DNA of 64,000 bases from Diphasiastrum complanatum (GCA_029204225.1 CM055114.1:14412558-14476557), one strand, 5' to 3'; counted from the first letter of the stretch, positions 33,446-47,891 are shown. The notes: generated by a model from the sequence alone, not told the origin. A program made the numbers and translations.

Positions 33446-34064
33446 CTTTCAAAAAAAGAACCCATTTTTCATTGTAACTTTTGGTAGTACGTTTCACTTT
33501 TTGGGGATTTTATTACTCATAATTGTTTTGAGTCCACATTAAAAATGACATAACTTCTTACTGGTAAGTCCAATTTCAGTGAAGCGTTTGCTTGATGAGC
33601 ACTTTCCAATGATATGTTAGATGACATACTTCCAAGCTACATTGAAAAAGTCATGGCAAGTCAAAAGTATGGGGATTTTATTAATAATAATGTTTTGAGT
33701 CCACATTAAAAATGACAATTTTTTAGTGGTAACTTCAAATTTCAGCGGAGTTTAGTGCTCAAAGGTATTAGTTGAAAATAGTGTATAATAATACAATAGT
33801 GCATTTTACCCAAAAAAGGTAGAGTCCTTGAAAGTCCATGTTGTACCATCAAACCATGCTTTTAGCCACCTACAAAAGACCTTGCAAGGTCTAGTTCCAG
33901 CCAAGACAAGGACAAACATGCAGAAGAACCACGAACATAGGATCAGGGCTCAGATGTAGCCGATGTCGGTGCCCAATACCTGAGCCAGGATAGAGATCTG
34001 AGCCAAATCCAAGGGGAGTGCCAAGCCTCCACATCTCGCGGCTCGAAATCCATATCTGCCATCT
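33446..34064. other. Unassigned sequence with a 48-bp direct repeat
   Basis: No gene is recognised. A block starting GGGGATTTTATTA and ending CACATTAAAAATGACA occurs at 33505-33552 and 33671-33717 (166 bp apart), suggesting an old local duplication. Confidence 0.4.
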
Positions 34065-34460
34065 GTGCTTTCCATTGACCGAAGTCCATGGAGGAGAAAA
34101 TCAATGAGTTTCTGGCCAAATATCCCCACGATTCCTCACCAGGCGGCTGGCCAAATATCCTCACCAGACGGCTGGCAGTCATTTTTAGTGCAAACCATAA
34201 AAGGCAACGAGCTACAAGTTCTTCTAGCCCTCAAACCACAGCTAGAGTTGTGCCAGCAGCTGTTTGAGCGAGACCCTATGGCCATCAAGGCCTATGTCAG
34301 TAGTCCACGACAATTACGGGTGAATGCGCATTTCCTCCCCTGCAGGCACCGATCTAAATGGGTGGAATGTGGCACTCCCTTGGACCAGATTACCATACAG
34401 AATTTCACACGGTTGGAATATGGATGTAGACACCAGAAAGGCTCTCACCTAGTTTTCTAA
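34065..34460 (+). other. 131-codon open frame, unrecognised
   Basis: The frame from ATG 34065 to TAA at about 34460 includes KGNELQVLLALKPQLELCQQ and DPMAIKAYVSSPRQLRVNAH. I recognise no domain. It sits just left of an LTR end and may be a gene fragment or chance; confidence in it being a gene is low. Confidence 0.2.
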
Positions 34461-34479
34461 TAAGAGTTAGAAATCAGTT

Positions 34480-34928
34480 TTGTTCTGATTCATTAGTATA
34501 AGCTCTAAATGTGATGATGTAATTAGTGTACAGTTTATTTGGTTTACTGTTTATGGTTGTGATCAGGACGTGGACCATTTGGATATATTGATCGGGCACT
34601 GATCTCGTAGACGGCTACTTGGGTTTGGCGGGTAGCCACACGTAGGAAAAAATTAGCCATACAGTGATTTTGAGTTCATTATGCTATACTCAGGCATGTT
34701 CTAGGTTTGTCAGTATATGTGGCCATATTGGCCTAACTCTAGTTTGGCAGGTGGTAGGCCAGTTTAGTGACACGTGTTGAGCCCATGTAGCTTGGGGTTG
34801 CTATATGTACAATGTTTCTTCATGATAGACTTAACTTTTTTTGTGCCATCTTTGAGAGCTTGTGAGTAGTGGCTATGGTGATTGTGTGATGTGATCTGCA
34901 TACTGCACTAGATCCTAATAGAATTTCA
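34480..34928 (+). mobile_element. 5' LTR of a further retrotransposon (left boundary uncertain)
   Basis: The right end, AGAATTTCA at about 34928, is followed by a primer-binding site. The left end cannot be fixed because there is no second LTR in the window; 34480 is only a guess from the end of the preceding frame. Confidence 0.5.
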
Positions 34929-34931
34929 ACT

Positions 34932-34943
34932 TGGTATCAGAGC
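34932..34943 (+). promoter_or_regulatory. Primer-binding site (initiator Met tRNA)
   Basis: TGGTATCAGAGC, identical to the sites of the copia elements elsewhere in the window, three bases after the LTR end. Confidence 0.88.
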
Positions 34944-37071
34944 GTCAGGGTGATGCAGGTATGCACGATCCGGTGGAGCTATGGGATAGCATCTTTCACC
35001 AGGAAAAATAGCACTCAAAGAGTCTCAGGAGAGAGGACTCCATACAGAGTATCGGCAGTCTGGGTGGCAGGAGACAGCAAAATTCCTTTGATTGGAGCTT
35101 CGGGGAAGATCAGAACGATCGTCGTAGGTGGATTATGGGGAGATTTCACGGAGAAACTTGCAGTTTCGGTGGTTTCAGGGAAATCATCGATGTTGGCTAT
35201 GTTATTCACTATCTGGACAGCCGTTTGGCATAACGGGGCTTGCAAGGGATATGCAAAGAGTAGTGATAGAGAGCCATAGCAATTTACAGGATTAGATTGG
35301 GTGGAAAACTAAGGAAATGTTGTTCTGGTTTCGTGGGGTGTTGGTGGTTTTCTCAAAAAATCAGTCTATTCGGGAGCAATACCGCACCAATTTACATACT
35401 GTAAATTGCATCGGATGCCTTGAGGTAGGGCAACCTATGTGAGGCAGGTAGCTGCAAGAAAAAATCTAAGGCTGAGATTGGAAAATGCCCAAGTTATTTT
35501 TTCGTCTTCTCATGGCTAGGGTTTTTGATGGGAAAACTCTGGATCTTGGTCTGTAGGCAGACTTTTTGGGAGCTGTAAATGGCTACAGCTGGGCGTCCCA
35601 GCTGGGTGAGGATGTTTGCAAATGTCCGTGGTTGGCTGTGGTGTCATCAATCTGCCAGATTGAGCCATAGCTTCCTTGTGTAAAGAAGCTTTGAAGGAGG
35701 AGAAAGAAGCCTGGATGCGCAGGAAGGTCGCGCGCGTGGTAAAGAGGAGAGGCCCATAGTGCCTTGAAGGGACCCACGGGCCCAGGGCTGAGGATCAGCA
35801 TGCGGATTTATGGGCAGTCATCCGATTGAGAGGAAACAAGTCTATGGTCAAGATCTTGCTGATATGGAGTAATGTGGACCGTGGATTTGCAATGAACCAT
35901 TCGATTGGTTTGAAGAGGACCTGAAGGCCCATGAAGTGCAAAAGGCACTTATTTTTCATTAAAAATTTTCATTTTGAATTGTTGAAAGGGACCTGACTTT
36001 TAAAGTCACTGGTTCTTCATTAAGAAACTTCATGAAGTTATAGTTCAAAATTGCAAAGAAAATGGTTTTGGGGCTAACTATAGCTAGAGGGCACCTTTTC
36101 TGGCCATCCTTGGGCCAAAATGACCCCTGAAATTGGCTGCTCAGAGCCAGCGGATAGAGCGACGTTACAGAGCAGGGAAAAATGCATTTCAAGGAGTTTT
36201 CGTCATCATTCTATTAAGCGGAGTGCAGGTGACCTAGTGATGGGCTACATTTGCCATTTGGGTACCGTAAGGCCAAATTTGGGGCAATTTTTGGCTGGTG
36301 AAACCTACTACATGGTAGTACAATGAGGCATTATCGCTTTGGAATCATTATTACTTACTTTTAACAGAGTAACAGGGTGTTTGGAAGCAGTAAATGCAGT
36401 ATGGGAGCGAATGGTACTAGAATTGTGTGGAGAAAGCTAGTATTGGCGACGGAAGTGCAGTTTGGCGGCATGACTACTCATCATTAACGACAATTTTGAG
36501 AGGGCAAGCAATCACAGGTGAAAGATAGGCATGGTATGCCGATTACAAGTGAAGAGTTCTTGTGATCAGGTTCAACTTTTGGAGCTAGAACCAACCAACA
36601 TCAAGTGGCGCTTTGGGGGAACGCTCTCACAGGTATGATCGGCAGTGGCATTGTCGAGTCAAGTGATAGCTGCATTGACACACACATCTGTAGCTTGGAA
36701 ATTTCTCGTTCGGAGGGAAATATCGGCTAGCTTGGAGGTACACACATATTGGTGGTCACAGGTGATGAAAGTGCGAAGTGGTCCAGTTGAAAGCCATTGG
36801 GCAAGATAGCGGACTTGCATTGGATGAGATGTGTGTGGGACACACAAAAGATGAAGAACGGGTCGATAATCACACTTTGGATGCTCTTGGTGAGTGGTGA
36901 TTTCTTCTTCAGTGATTTCAGCATCAAATGGAACTTGGATTTCTTGCTCGATCAAGGGTTCTGGCTCGATTTCCGATTCCTCGTGCAAGTCATTTGACAT
37001 ACCTGATGCAATACTTTTGTCTTCAAATATATGTCATGATCTTGTATTGAGTTGGATGACATATAACACTG
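34944..37071 (+). mobile_element. Internal region of the retrotransposon, no coding sequence recognised
   Basis: About 2.1 kb, higher in GC than its surroundings. No gag, protease, integrase or reverse transcriptase motif is visible; the longest frame (34950-35279) starts within the leader and has no known domain. It may be a long untranslated leader or a non-autonomous element. It ends at the left break of duplication copy 2. Confidence 0.4.
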
Positions 37072-37072
37072 A

Positions 37073-37380
37073 GGTAATTCACCTTTAACGCTCTCGTCCT
37101 CTTAAGCACACCATAACTTTGGTGTGCTAGAGTGCATTTGCGAGAAATATTATGTGGTGTGAACAAGCCAATCTTCTAAGATGCTACCTTTGGCCTTGTC
37201 TTTTTTCTCACATAGTCTTTTAGAACTTTCATAGAACGCTCAAGGTAGAACATCCATCTAGTGTGCACTGGCCCGACAATGTAAATTTCATCAACCAAAT
37301 GCACAAGTACATGAACTTGTATATCCATGAAAGAAGTTGGAAAATCTCTTTCGAACAAGCACACAGTTTCAATCATTTCT
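37073..37380 (-). pseudogene. CACTA transposase DUF4218 fragment, duplication copy 2
   Basis: Second copy of the DUF4218 segment: MIETVCLFERDFPTSFMDIQ and PVHTRWMFYLERSMKVLKDY. A one-base difference shifts the frame after KTRPK relative to copy 1. The rest of the CACTA gene is absent on the left because the duplication begins at 37072. Confidence 0.82.
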
Positions 37381-37934
37381 TGTTGTTTCGAATGTATTTC
37401 ACTCCATATGATCTCCTTTGAGGTGATCCACCTTGTAAGGGAAGCTCCCTAAGATCCTGCTTACAAGACAAAACACAATGAAAAACACTATGGAGCAACC
37501 ACCCAAACAAGTAGAAGCAACCAATCAACTCTAGAAGCTTCACCCCCAAGCCAAGGAATAAGAAGCATGAAGGTAGAGTGAAACCTTCGCAATAAATCAA
37601 TGACCACAATGAGGAGTAGGGCGAGTTTGGCCTCAATATATAGAGCAGAAAGCAACCTAGGCACATAGCCATGCATAGCCCTAAGTTCCCTATAAATAGA
37701 TTCACCTAGAATAGAGTCCTAAGCATGGACCAACTATTCATAGAAATGTTATTGATAACTCTACACATGCATACAGTGTCTCATACCTTGTCTAAACTCC
37801 ATTTAGTGTGTTCTGGGCCTCACAAGGATATTAGTTACTTTCGGGTCACATCCAGTATGACGTGGCATTACTAACAACTTGATTTACTGGAGTATCGTGT
37901 ATCTGAATCCTACTCACTGGCCATGGACATAACA
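37381..37934 (-). mobile_element. LTR inside the duplication, copy 2
   Basis: Partner of 7740-8310, with the same TGTTGTTTCG and ...ATAACA ends on the + strand and the purine tract beyond. It is 17 bp shorter, mainly from one deletion near 37905. Confidence 0.65.
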
Positions 37935-40900
37935 TTCTTCCCTCCTTAAATTGCTTCTATCCTTAGAAGCTCTCTAAACAGGAAAGAATAACATGAGTAG
38001 TTATTTTAACTTTTCAATGTCCAACTAGAAAATTATTATCCTTAGTCTAACTTTCACAATAGACAAGTACTCAGAGATAATCTCTGCACTGGAGTACAAC
38101 TCAGGTTTGAAAAGTACACTAAGCAATAAATTTCCCATCTGGTTACATTCACCACAAGTTAGTAACATCACCTTCATGTAAAGCACTCACATGAAACATT
38201 GGGTGAAATAACATAGCTTAAGAGATTAAAGCTAAAGAAATAATAAAATAATTATAATTATAGTCTGAAATTATCACCAACTCTGATTGGTAATTCATAA
38301 GCTTTCAAGTACAAATATCCTTAGAATCCATATTCTAAGATATGATAAATCATTTTATTAGAATCTCTAGGAGAATCATTAAGATATAGAATGATTAAAT
38401 CTCAACTTTGAGTACACTAAAGAATTCACTTCATTACAAACGTGACTTCTTCTTCAAATATTTTCAATCTGAGTGATAGAAGCTACTATTCTATCGAAAT
38501 CCATTTATGCGACAACGATATTCTAGGTTTAAGAAATTGAAACACTTTAACCTTAGAATTTATCCGAATTCCAAGTACATTCCCACAAATATTCATTTAT
38601 ATGACATAACAGTCTTTCAGAAGAATAACTTCATGCTGGAAAGAAACATATAAATAGTCTGATGTCTTATAAGAAATTATTAAAAAGTAAAGGATTAATT
38701 AAGAAAGCAAGAAATAGATCTGAGGGCCTCTGATTTTGTAAATAATGAGATACCACATTGGAATCTAGATTAAACCTCAAAATTTTCCAAAATACCCCAC
38801 ATTTAATCGAATGGTTTTCTTTTTTCTCATATCGCGACTAGGTACTAAAACACACCATTGATCATCAGATCTTTATAGTCCTGGAATTTCCTTTCCAAAA
38901 TTACTGATGTCCCATACCATCAGGTTTTCCTTCTAGAAAACCTTTAACGGCCTTCTCCGATATTCCACTGATCATCTAGCTATCCTATAATCCATATAGG
39001 ATATTATCTCTTGTTCCCAAACACTGGAGAATCCATTTATTTGGATGACTGGCATGCCTATCAGATGGATACCACAAATCCACATTTGATTATGTGACTT
39101 AAACAGAAGAATTAACATGGTTCACTATTACACTTTGAACCTTTCTGGTTATTGACAAGCTCATAATCTGATATTGATGCATCGAATCTAGGGACAAGCT
39201 TCTGTCAACTAACAGATCCAATGTAATCCACGTATCAGATTCCACTTCTAACATCACAATTAACATCCAAAATTGTGGATAACTCAATGGCTACAAAGAT
39301 ATCAGTTATGAATTTAATTGAATGAATTCTATCCAAGAAATTAATAACGAGTGTTAAGCAATTATTTACAGGGATTACCAAAATCCTAACCACGAAATAC
39401 ATTTCCCGATCACACTTACTACCTCTGATGTCCACTCTTTTTCCCTCCTTAAAATTTTTAGTTCCCTGAAAATCTATTTCAGCTAAGGTATCAAGAAGAC
39501 GTAACGACATTAGTAAATGTTTAAAAATTACTTACTATAGGAAAAAGTCCAAAACATGAATTTCATTTCTATCCTGTACCTGGGCTGAATATCTGATATC
39601 AAAAATCATTTACTAGTATGTGAAACCATACTAGTCTGATCTTTTGAATATAGTTCACCATAGGATTTTACTAGAAATGAAATCAGTTATGTAATTCTTA
39701 TTCCAATAAAATTAGACTGTTTTTTCTTTTGATTGACATGGATGTTTACGTAGAACCACTTATTAGATAATTGTCCATGCTTTGGAATTGTGTCAATCCA
39801 TATGACATCTCAAGCCCTATGCATAAGATAAGTTTCACTCTTCGAGGACTTCTAATGTGGACGATGCATGATTATTGTGGTTTGAGGGAGTGTTCAATAT
39901 TATTGGAATGTTAATTATAATGATTAAGTCTTAGTTACATCTCATAAATATATTTTAAAGTTTCAATATAGTAATGAATATAGATTCTACATCATCTGGA
40001 TACAGAGCATGAGCATGCTACATATGTGGCCTGAATTTAAAAACTTGTGATTATGGTACAAACTTGTTGAGAAAAGTGTTGTACAAAAATCATCCAAAAT
40101 AACTACCAATCAATAAGACGAGGCATGGGGAAGATTGGAAGACGGCCCTTAATTAATCACACCTCCAACACTATTATGGTTCATCTAGCAAGCAATACAT
40201 TAAGATTTTACTATTATGAGAAAGCAAGTGGCGATCAAGTCTTTACTCAAAATTAGATCTATTATAACATATTTCATCATCTACCACTGGTTGTTGACAT
40301 GCCATTCAAGCTGGGATTAAGGGAGTCATTTGACACACTTGATTAAAATGCTACATGAGGGTAGTAAAATATATCATCATTTAGTAAATATACATTGAAA
40401 ACTTATCATAACGATGAAACTTTTTTATCAAATTTTTTATTGCTAAATCAAACTGTCTTGGAGAATTCACATTGGAATTCATGACAAGCTCTTGACACAA
40501 AATTGGTAATATGTTAATGCTCCTTAGAATCATATTTATTTGCATTCATTTAAGGAAGTGATTGTCATGCATGATAATACGTTGATTTGAATGTCAACAT
40601 AAGTTTTGTGTGGTCACTTAATGGTAAAGTTTATGTATGAGAGTTGTTGTTATTAGCTCAATAGTTCAACAAGATATATTATGTATGAATAAATGAGACA
40701 TGCTCATGTATAAGGTAAGATGATCATCATGATTCTAATTTAGAAAACATTCACTAGGATAGTAACATGTTTCAAAGAGTACTGATGTGTTCATTTACAT
40801 GGAATTTATGCCAAAATGTCTTGGAATCATTACCTTTCTACAAAACAACATCATCTTTTTAATTAGCTCTAGAATCAACCTCAACCCACACGAGCAAAAA

Positions 40901-40967
40901 GTAGAAATCACGTGTCTATACATAGATGACATACGTGTAACAATGTGCAGGCGATGACGATACATAA

Positions 40968-41417
40968 TCACGTGTTTATGTAGCCGTATTTGTCTAAATT
41001 CCTACAAGAAGACAAGTACTTGAGAGGGACTTGTTTGCATGGTTTGGAGATTGAAATCCAACAAATATGTTTTGTTGGAAGGGTGGCACGGACCATAAGT
41101 GTATCTTGTTCATCCACAGCCCATTCCACATCCACCCTATGTCCATAGTATCGATGTGATGAGGTGTATGTCATTTCTACCTTCAATCTTTTCACCAATC
41201 CCAAGGCAATGAAAAATGCAAGCACGCTACGTTGGTACTGGTTGCACGCTGCTCCATAATCCATTGGACTTATTGTTGCTTCTGCTTTCGCTTCATCAAG
41301 GTCCCATGAGTAACAATAAATTTTGAGGCGGTTGTAGATTTCCTCTTGCAAGCACAAAGGCAGCTGCAGAATGTGCTCCTTAAGCTCTAACAAATCATGC
41401 AATTCAGGTACATCCAT
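40968..41417 (-). CDS. Unrecognised 149-residue protein in duplication copy 2
   Basis: An uninterrupted frame from ATG 41417 to TGA at 40968. It starts MDVPELHDLLELKEHILQ, then LPLCLQEEIYNRLKIYCYSW, DYGAACNQYQRSVLAFFIAL, RVDVEWAVDEQDTLMVRATL and HICWISISKPCKQVPLKYLS. No signal peptide or membrane segment is apparent. The sequence is cysteine-containing and balanced in composition, unlike the surrounding AT-rich repeats. An in-frame stretch upstream (LIEKLFKLQHAEL) is separated only by a TAG, so the present start may be secondary. It is the one candidate for a non-transposon gene here, but it could equally be a fragment. The partner at 11367-11816 has a nonsense codon. Confidence 0.45.
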   Translation of the reverse strand: MDVPELHDLLELKEHILQLPLCLQEEIYNRLKIYCYSWDLDEAKAEATISPMDYGAACNQYQRSVLAFFIALGLVKRLKVEMTYTSSHRYYGHRVDVEWAVDEQDTLMVRATLPTKHICWISISKPCKQVPLKYLSSCRNLDKYGYINT

Positions 41418-44400
41418 TTCTCTTGCAACCCCCTACTTAACTGGAGGTGGGTCTGAGCTTCTGAGTTCCGCGTGCTGAAGTTTGAACAACTTCTCGATAA
41501 GAGGGTGAGGCGATAGATGGATTCTGTATCACAAGATAACAATACGACAGTGAGGTGATAACATGAACTCTACATCACAAGATGTAATCACTATGTGCAT
41601 GTGTCTTCATGAAGGGCAAGACAAGGGCTTAATCGTCTGTTACAGTGTATGCGTATTCAAACTCTATTTTTGTTTCCGTGACAGATCGTATTGATTCTAA
41701 TGCATGCTCAATTATTTCAGTGATCAATCCAAATAAAATTGAATTTTATTTTTCAACAATGAATAGTCGCACACCGACAGGTTGGCTTTAGAAAAGACAT
41801 TTGATGGATGCAAATTACCAAGTATTACAGTTCTGTTAATTCACTACAAGCTCTCACTAGGTAGTGTTTTGAAATAGAGCTAGCTGCCAGGCTGAAATTT
41901 GTTAAAACTTACAGCGGAGATGGACTCACGACTTACAAGGCTATTTTATGCAAGTTCTATGAATTTTATAAAGCTGCCTAACACTCTGATGCTTATCCAT
42001 ACAAAGTTTTGAACCCTCACCTCCAACTTTTTCAGGCACCTCATCTAACCCAAACTATCAAATTCACCCTGGGATCATGCTACTTATACAGGACATGATT
42101 CTTTTTTGTTCGTACACAGGAAAAACGGGAGACCTTGTAGTTGTGAGACTTAGATCTCTCCTGTTGAGAACTGTCAGCGCAATCGGGTGGATATTTCTAT
42201 TCCTGTATTTAATACGCATATCCCGACTATCCTAGGAAAGCCTAGCCATATAAAATTTGTGGTCCAAATTTACCGTTCTAGTCTTTTCTAAAATTTGGAA
42301 GGAAGATAATAAAGTGTAAACCAACAGCGAAAGCGATAGAGAGCTTACTCACGCAGCAACCATGGCCATCTAAAGTCGTTACAACGATCAAATTAAAAAC
42401 ATCTACCTAGAAATACAAGATTCTGCCATATTGCAGTACGCGAATAAACTGGCAGGGAAAATCATCCAATACGATACGTCACCTTCTAGCGAACATTGCT
42501 TCCTCTCCAGAACTTAGGTAGTTTCCAGAAACTAGCATAGCAAATGATTTGGAAGGTGTAATTTGAACGATCAAGACAATTAGACAAACAAGAAACTCAC
42601 AAAAGCACATCACAAAAAGCTTTCTCGACTGCAGAAACAGAATGACGAAAAACCTTTATTTACCTTACAATATCGCCCAACTAGAAAAACACAGAATGGT
42701 GGTGCAGTTACTCTCCAGCTAGCTTTATCATTTCCTTGTTTGCAAAAAATCTAAACAACCCACTCACTGCAAATGATGTGCAACGACACTTTTGCTTCTG
42801 ATATGCACGTTGTGATGGCAATGGTGATTGGATTAATTTTTATCAAGTTCCGCAATCGTAACGATGGTTCGCATCTAATTTCTGACGATTGATGCTGCTG
42901 AGATGAGTTCAATGAGCTTTGCAGAACTACATGCATGCAGGCTTGCTCATATTAATCTGAAAATATTGGGAACTTTGCATGGATCATAGTCCAAGGATAC
43001 GATTCTGAAAAAGAAAAAAGAAAAAGCAAAAGAATTTGGAGACCGTTGCTGCTGCTAGAATGTATGTATGGCATAAAGCTTCGCCTCGAGGCTGTCCTTT
43101 ATACTTGAATTTTTAGGCCATGATTGTCCTACTTGGGCTTTTGCCTCCTACACGGCTTTATGGTCATAAACCAACCCAAGAGCTTTCTTTGATACTTAGA
43201 AAAAAAGAAAAAGCCATGAAAAAGCTGAACTAATTAATTTCTTGCACTTCCTAAAGGGTAGGGTTGTTTTTGTTTTGACTTTTTTGACCCATGACCAAGG
43301 GTCGTACCGTTACCCTTCCGCCCTCAAACCCATGAGAATGTGCACCTACACGTAAACTTTGCACCGATTTTGTTTAACTTTATAGGAAAAGGAAACCAAT
43401 TTTATGTTAACTTACACATGCATGATTGTGGATGTAAGAGCTATTGTTGTCAATGTTGAGTGAATCTCAAACCCGAGTGCTAGCATGGAAAAAATATGAC
43501 TTAAAAATAGTGACCTCAAACCAGAGTGCTTGCATGGAAAACTTTAGAATAAAAATCCAAAGAATGGTAAATGATCTAGTTGTTACCTTAGTTGGTAAAA
43601 TGGAAAAATTAGTTGATTCTCCGGTGACGTTGGACGTGTACTAGGTTGATAAAACTTGTCCAAGATGCTCCTCAAAGGGTTCTAGAGTTTCATGATAGAT
43701 TTTTTTATTCATAAAACCTCAAGCATTCACTCTTTGGAAGAGAAAAAAATGAGTGGTAGTGAATGCATACTTAAATCTACCCCATAATGAAAGGGCCTTT
43801 GTTCATGATACTGACTAGGAGAGTGAGGAGTCATTAAGTAGTAGCATGGATGAACTCCTATATCGATAAGTACAAAAGCTGTGATTTTTTTCTCCTCATT
43901 AGGGATGCAAATCTTAAAAAAAAATTCCTATGGAAAACATTTTGTGGATAGGGACTTGCAAAAAGGAGTACAATTGAATCCCATCAAACAAATACGTCAT
44001 TCAATTATCCAATTATAGGCCAGGTACTACTAGAATTTCCCATGGAGATATGATATTTCAAATTTATCTCGCCTCCTTAGCTACGCAAAAAATTCTACTT
44101 GAGCATATGGAGTAAATTTAATTAAGGTGTGATAGAGGAGGTTGCTTGCTATAACCACTTATTTGAGTGAAAAAAAAATCATGAAAAGACATCCACTAAT
44201 TTGAAAATGCACTTACTAAAGCACCCATTCTATGAGCACCCGAATGGCATAAGTAATTTCTCCTTATTGTTGCTGGGCTAGATATAGCTACTCAAATTTA
44301 ACAACAAAATTAAAAACCAACAAATATTAACATGAATTGTAGCTAAAAAAATTAGCAAGCTATGACATGTCAAAAAGTTAAAACCAACAAAAATTTCCAA

Positions 44401-45785
44401 AGTCCATTAAAATTGCATGAGCACACGCATCTAGAATATTGAAGTCTAAATACTTGTATGAAGCATATTGAACTCTATATTCATTAATAATGATCACCTA
44501 TAAAACCCTTCCTTTTATATTTGTACCGTATTTTCAATTTTCCACAGAATTACATTGTGTTTGTTATGGGCTATAGAAATATTATAATAGTTTGTAGAAT
44601 AACATGAAATTTGCACAATACTCGAGATCCAACAAAGATCCGTACATTATGAAATTTGAAACATTTCGAACAAAATTCAGATGATTGTCGAAGGATATTC
44701 CAATGATGTTTCGAAGATTTGAATGTTGACCGAACATTATGGAATTTGATCTTATTCGAACAAAATTCGAAGAATTTTTCAAAGTGACTTCTAACGGAAA
44801 ACAACCAAAAATTAATGTATTTTTAGTAGATCTTTTAGCTCTGGTCAAAGATGATCATGGGTGATGATTTGATAAATGTGATGTGATGTAATGCTTGTGC
44901 TTGAGACATGAAAGAGTACAAGCACGCACATAACTTTTGAGTAGTTTTATATTATTTTACTAATGTTAAAGTGGTGTCAATTAAATTGAAGAATAGTGTT
45001 TAGTATTATTAATAGAGTTAAAGTAGTGTTAGTAAGATTGAATAGAATTTAGATACTGTTAGTGAGAATGTGAGACCAATGTTGAAAATAGATTTAGTGA
45101 TAGAATGTAGTGGAAAAGCTCATTGTTGGTAGATGTTACTTCATGCATATTCCTATTCCTTTTGTTTTGTTTTTCTCAGATGCTTTGAAGGTAGGAATGA
45201 TGTATGGAATTGAGTTTTGCTTCAATGTGATCATTCAAAATAGTGTAATTAAATGTGTAAAATTTGGAATGAAAATTGTGTGGAGTGTTGTAGTAAAAGT
45301 ATGAATCTCGAGTGAATAGGATTCAAAGAATGTAAATCTTTGTTGAAAGACCAGTGAGAAGATTGTTATCAGATTCCCACAAAAGCTTCTAATGGATTTT
45401 CGGCTATCGCAAATTGTATGAAAATATCTAAATGCGGAATTACTACCCCAAAACTATAGAGAGCATTGGCGGCAGATCCAAAAATTATATCTATTGGGAA
45501 TGAGCTATTAGAAGAAAGTCGACAAAGTAATTATAACTACCAATGCTATACAGTTAGGGTGCAATGTACTCGCAAGCCAAAGTTGCAAGATATAATGGTA
45601 GAATACCTCTCAATGGGCCCAATTGTAAAAAGGCACCCAAGTAATTCAAAATGGATTTAATTAAAAGTTTTTTGTGCAACTCAAGTTGCTATGCCACATG
45701 TTTTTGGGTCCATCAAATCCTAACTGTAGCCTTGTCTATATAAGGGCATGTGACACCATTTTGTAAACACCTTTTTCATTTGTAA

Positions 45786-45787
<2 letters not shown>

Positions 45788-45819
<32 letters not shown>
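45788..45819. repeat. (TA)n microsatellite, duplication copy 2
   Basis: About 32 bases of alternating T and A, equivalent to 15986-16022. Confidence 0.95.
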
Positions 45820-45821
<2 letters not shown>

Positions 45822-46635
45822 TAGTTGCATAGAAACGCGTTTCTGAAAAAAAAAAAAAAAAAAAAACATTCCCAAAAACGCGTTTCTCAGAACTGCGATT
45901 CTGACCCCCAAAAAAAAAACCTTATGCAGGAGGATAGATGGGGGGAGGGTGGGCAACTTGAATTAAACTTTGGAACTGACATGCTAAGATGATGGTACAC
46001 TTCTTAATTATCTTAAAGGGTGGGGGCAAAACCAACTGGGAATTTCTGAACAAATTCACTAATATTTTTTGGTTTCACATCACCAGCTAAGTGAAAGGAA
46101 GAGAACATCCTGATACATGTCAACATGAAGATCTATGAAGTTTAACAATTCTTTAGCATCAAAGATTTGAATCTCCTATTTCATATTCAGAAAAGTAGAA
46201 TAGGTATTGTGCGGATGGTTTGTGTACAAAAGACTTTGCAATTCAAGTTCCAGTTATTTGTTATGTTAACTCCTTTGGGTCTATCAAAAAGTTCAGGGAA
46301 AACTAAGATTTGATATATGCAGAAACTACCTTGGCATAGTAATTGCTCATTATCGATGCATTGACTTGATAGGAAATTGAACACATTTCCATAGAAACTT
46401 TTAAATACATTTTCGCAAATTGGACCACATTGCACCCGAAACATTCGGCAACCTACATAAATGAACTACCCTTAATAAATGCTTTAATTTGATACTTATA
46501 TTGCCCACAAAAGAAATTCGTGCAACTATGATATATATTTGTATATATAAAGATATTTTAGAGAGAGTGTGTTAGGGTGTTGTTAACCCACTCTACTCTC
46601 CCTGTGTCATGCCTAGACCCTACTCTTTGCTTATT

Positions 46636-47280
46636 CATACATACAATACATATGCACACACATACAAGCTTATTTTTTGACTACATACACATACATATAC
46701 ACAAGCACACTCATAGATACACACATACACATGCACATGCACATGCACATATACACACATATACATACACATACACACACATACACACACATATAGATAC
46801 ACATACACATATATATATGTATAGATACACACACATATACATACACATATACACGCACACATACACATACACATATAGCTACACACATATACACATACAA
46901 ATAGACATACACGTACATATACACATACACATACACATATAAATGTACATACACATACACAAATATACATACACACATGTACACATACATACACACACAT
47001 AAAGATACATACACATATATACATACATACACTGTACACACATACACATACATATACATACATATACGTACACAAACATACAATACACATACACATACAC
47101 ACATACACATGCATATACATATACATGTACATACATGTACACATATACATACATACACATGCACATACACATACAGACGTACATGTACACACATACACAT
47201 ATACACGTATAGGCACATGCGCATGCACATACATATACACATCCACATACACATACACATACAAATAAATATACATATAA

Positions 47281-47311
<31 letters not shown>

Positions 47312-47891
47312 TCCATATACATATAGATTCACATATACACACACATACACGTACATACACATAGACATATACCTAGACACACATGCATATACATACAAAT
47401 ACACATACACATATACACATACACGTATACATACATATACACATACACATTCTCGCAAACACATACACACACACACACACACACTCATACACATACACAC
47501 ACATGCACAAACATGTACATACATATACACATATACATGCACACATACACACATACACATAGAGATACATAGACATACACATATAAATACACACACATAT
47601 AAACGCATACATACACATAAACATACATATACATACACATACACATACACACACATACACATGCACATGCACATACATACACATACACATGCACACACAC
47701 AAACACATAGTCATACACATGCACACACCTATAATACACATACACACACATATACACATGCATACACTTACACACCCATACACACATACACATATAGACA
47801 TACACATACATATACACTTATATATACACATACAAATACATACACACATATATACACATACACATATACAACCACATACATACATACATAG
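46636..47891. repeat. 1.25-kb (ACACAT/ACATAC)n microsatellite
   Basis: Compound array of CA-rich hexamers and tetramers (ACACAT, ACATAT, ACATGC) with scattered variants. It is free of stops over long distances in several frames, giving apparent frames of 147-342 codons on both strands that encode only His/Thr/Tyr or Cys/Val/Met/Tyr runs. These are not genes. Confidence 0.97.

Larger units (their letters stand above)
37072..46417. repeat. Segmental duplication, copy 2 (9.3 kb)
   Basis: Direct repeat of 7430-16612, starting AGGTAATTCACC and ending CATTTTCGCA. It keeps about 300 bp near 42551-42850 that copy 1 lost. Differences include a missing stretch after 37900 (relative to 8265-8290) and a shorter TA tract. 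Between the annotated genes it holds AT-rich sequence with no convincing further genes. Confidence 0.93.

Noticed and set aside
34950-35279. 109-codon frame after the primer site at 34932
   Set aside because: Begins in the leader and shows no gag motif; not supported as a gene.
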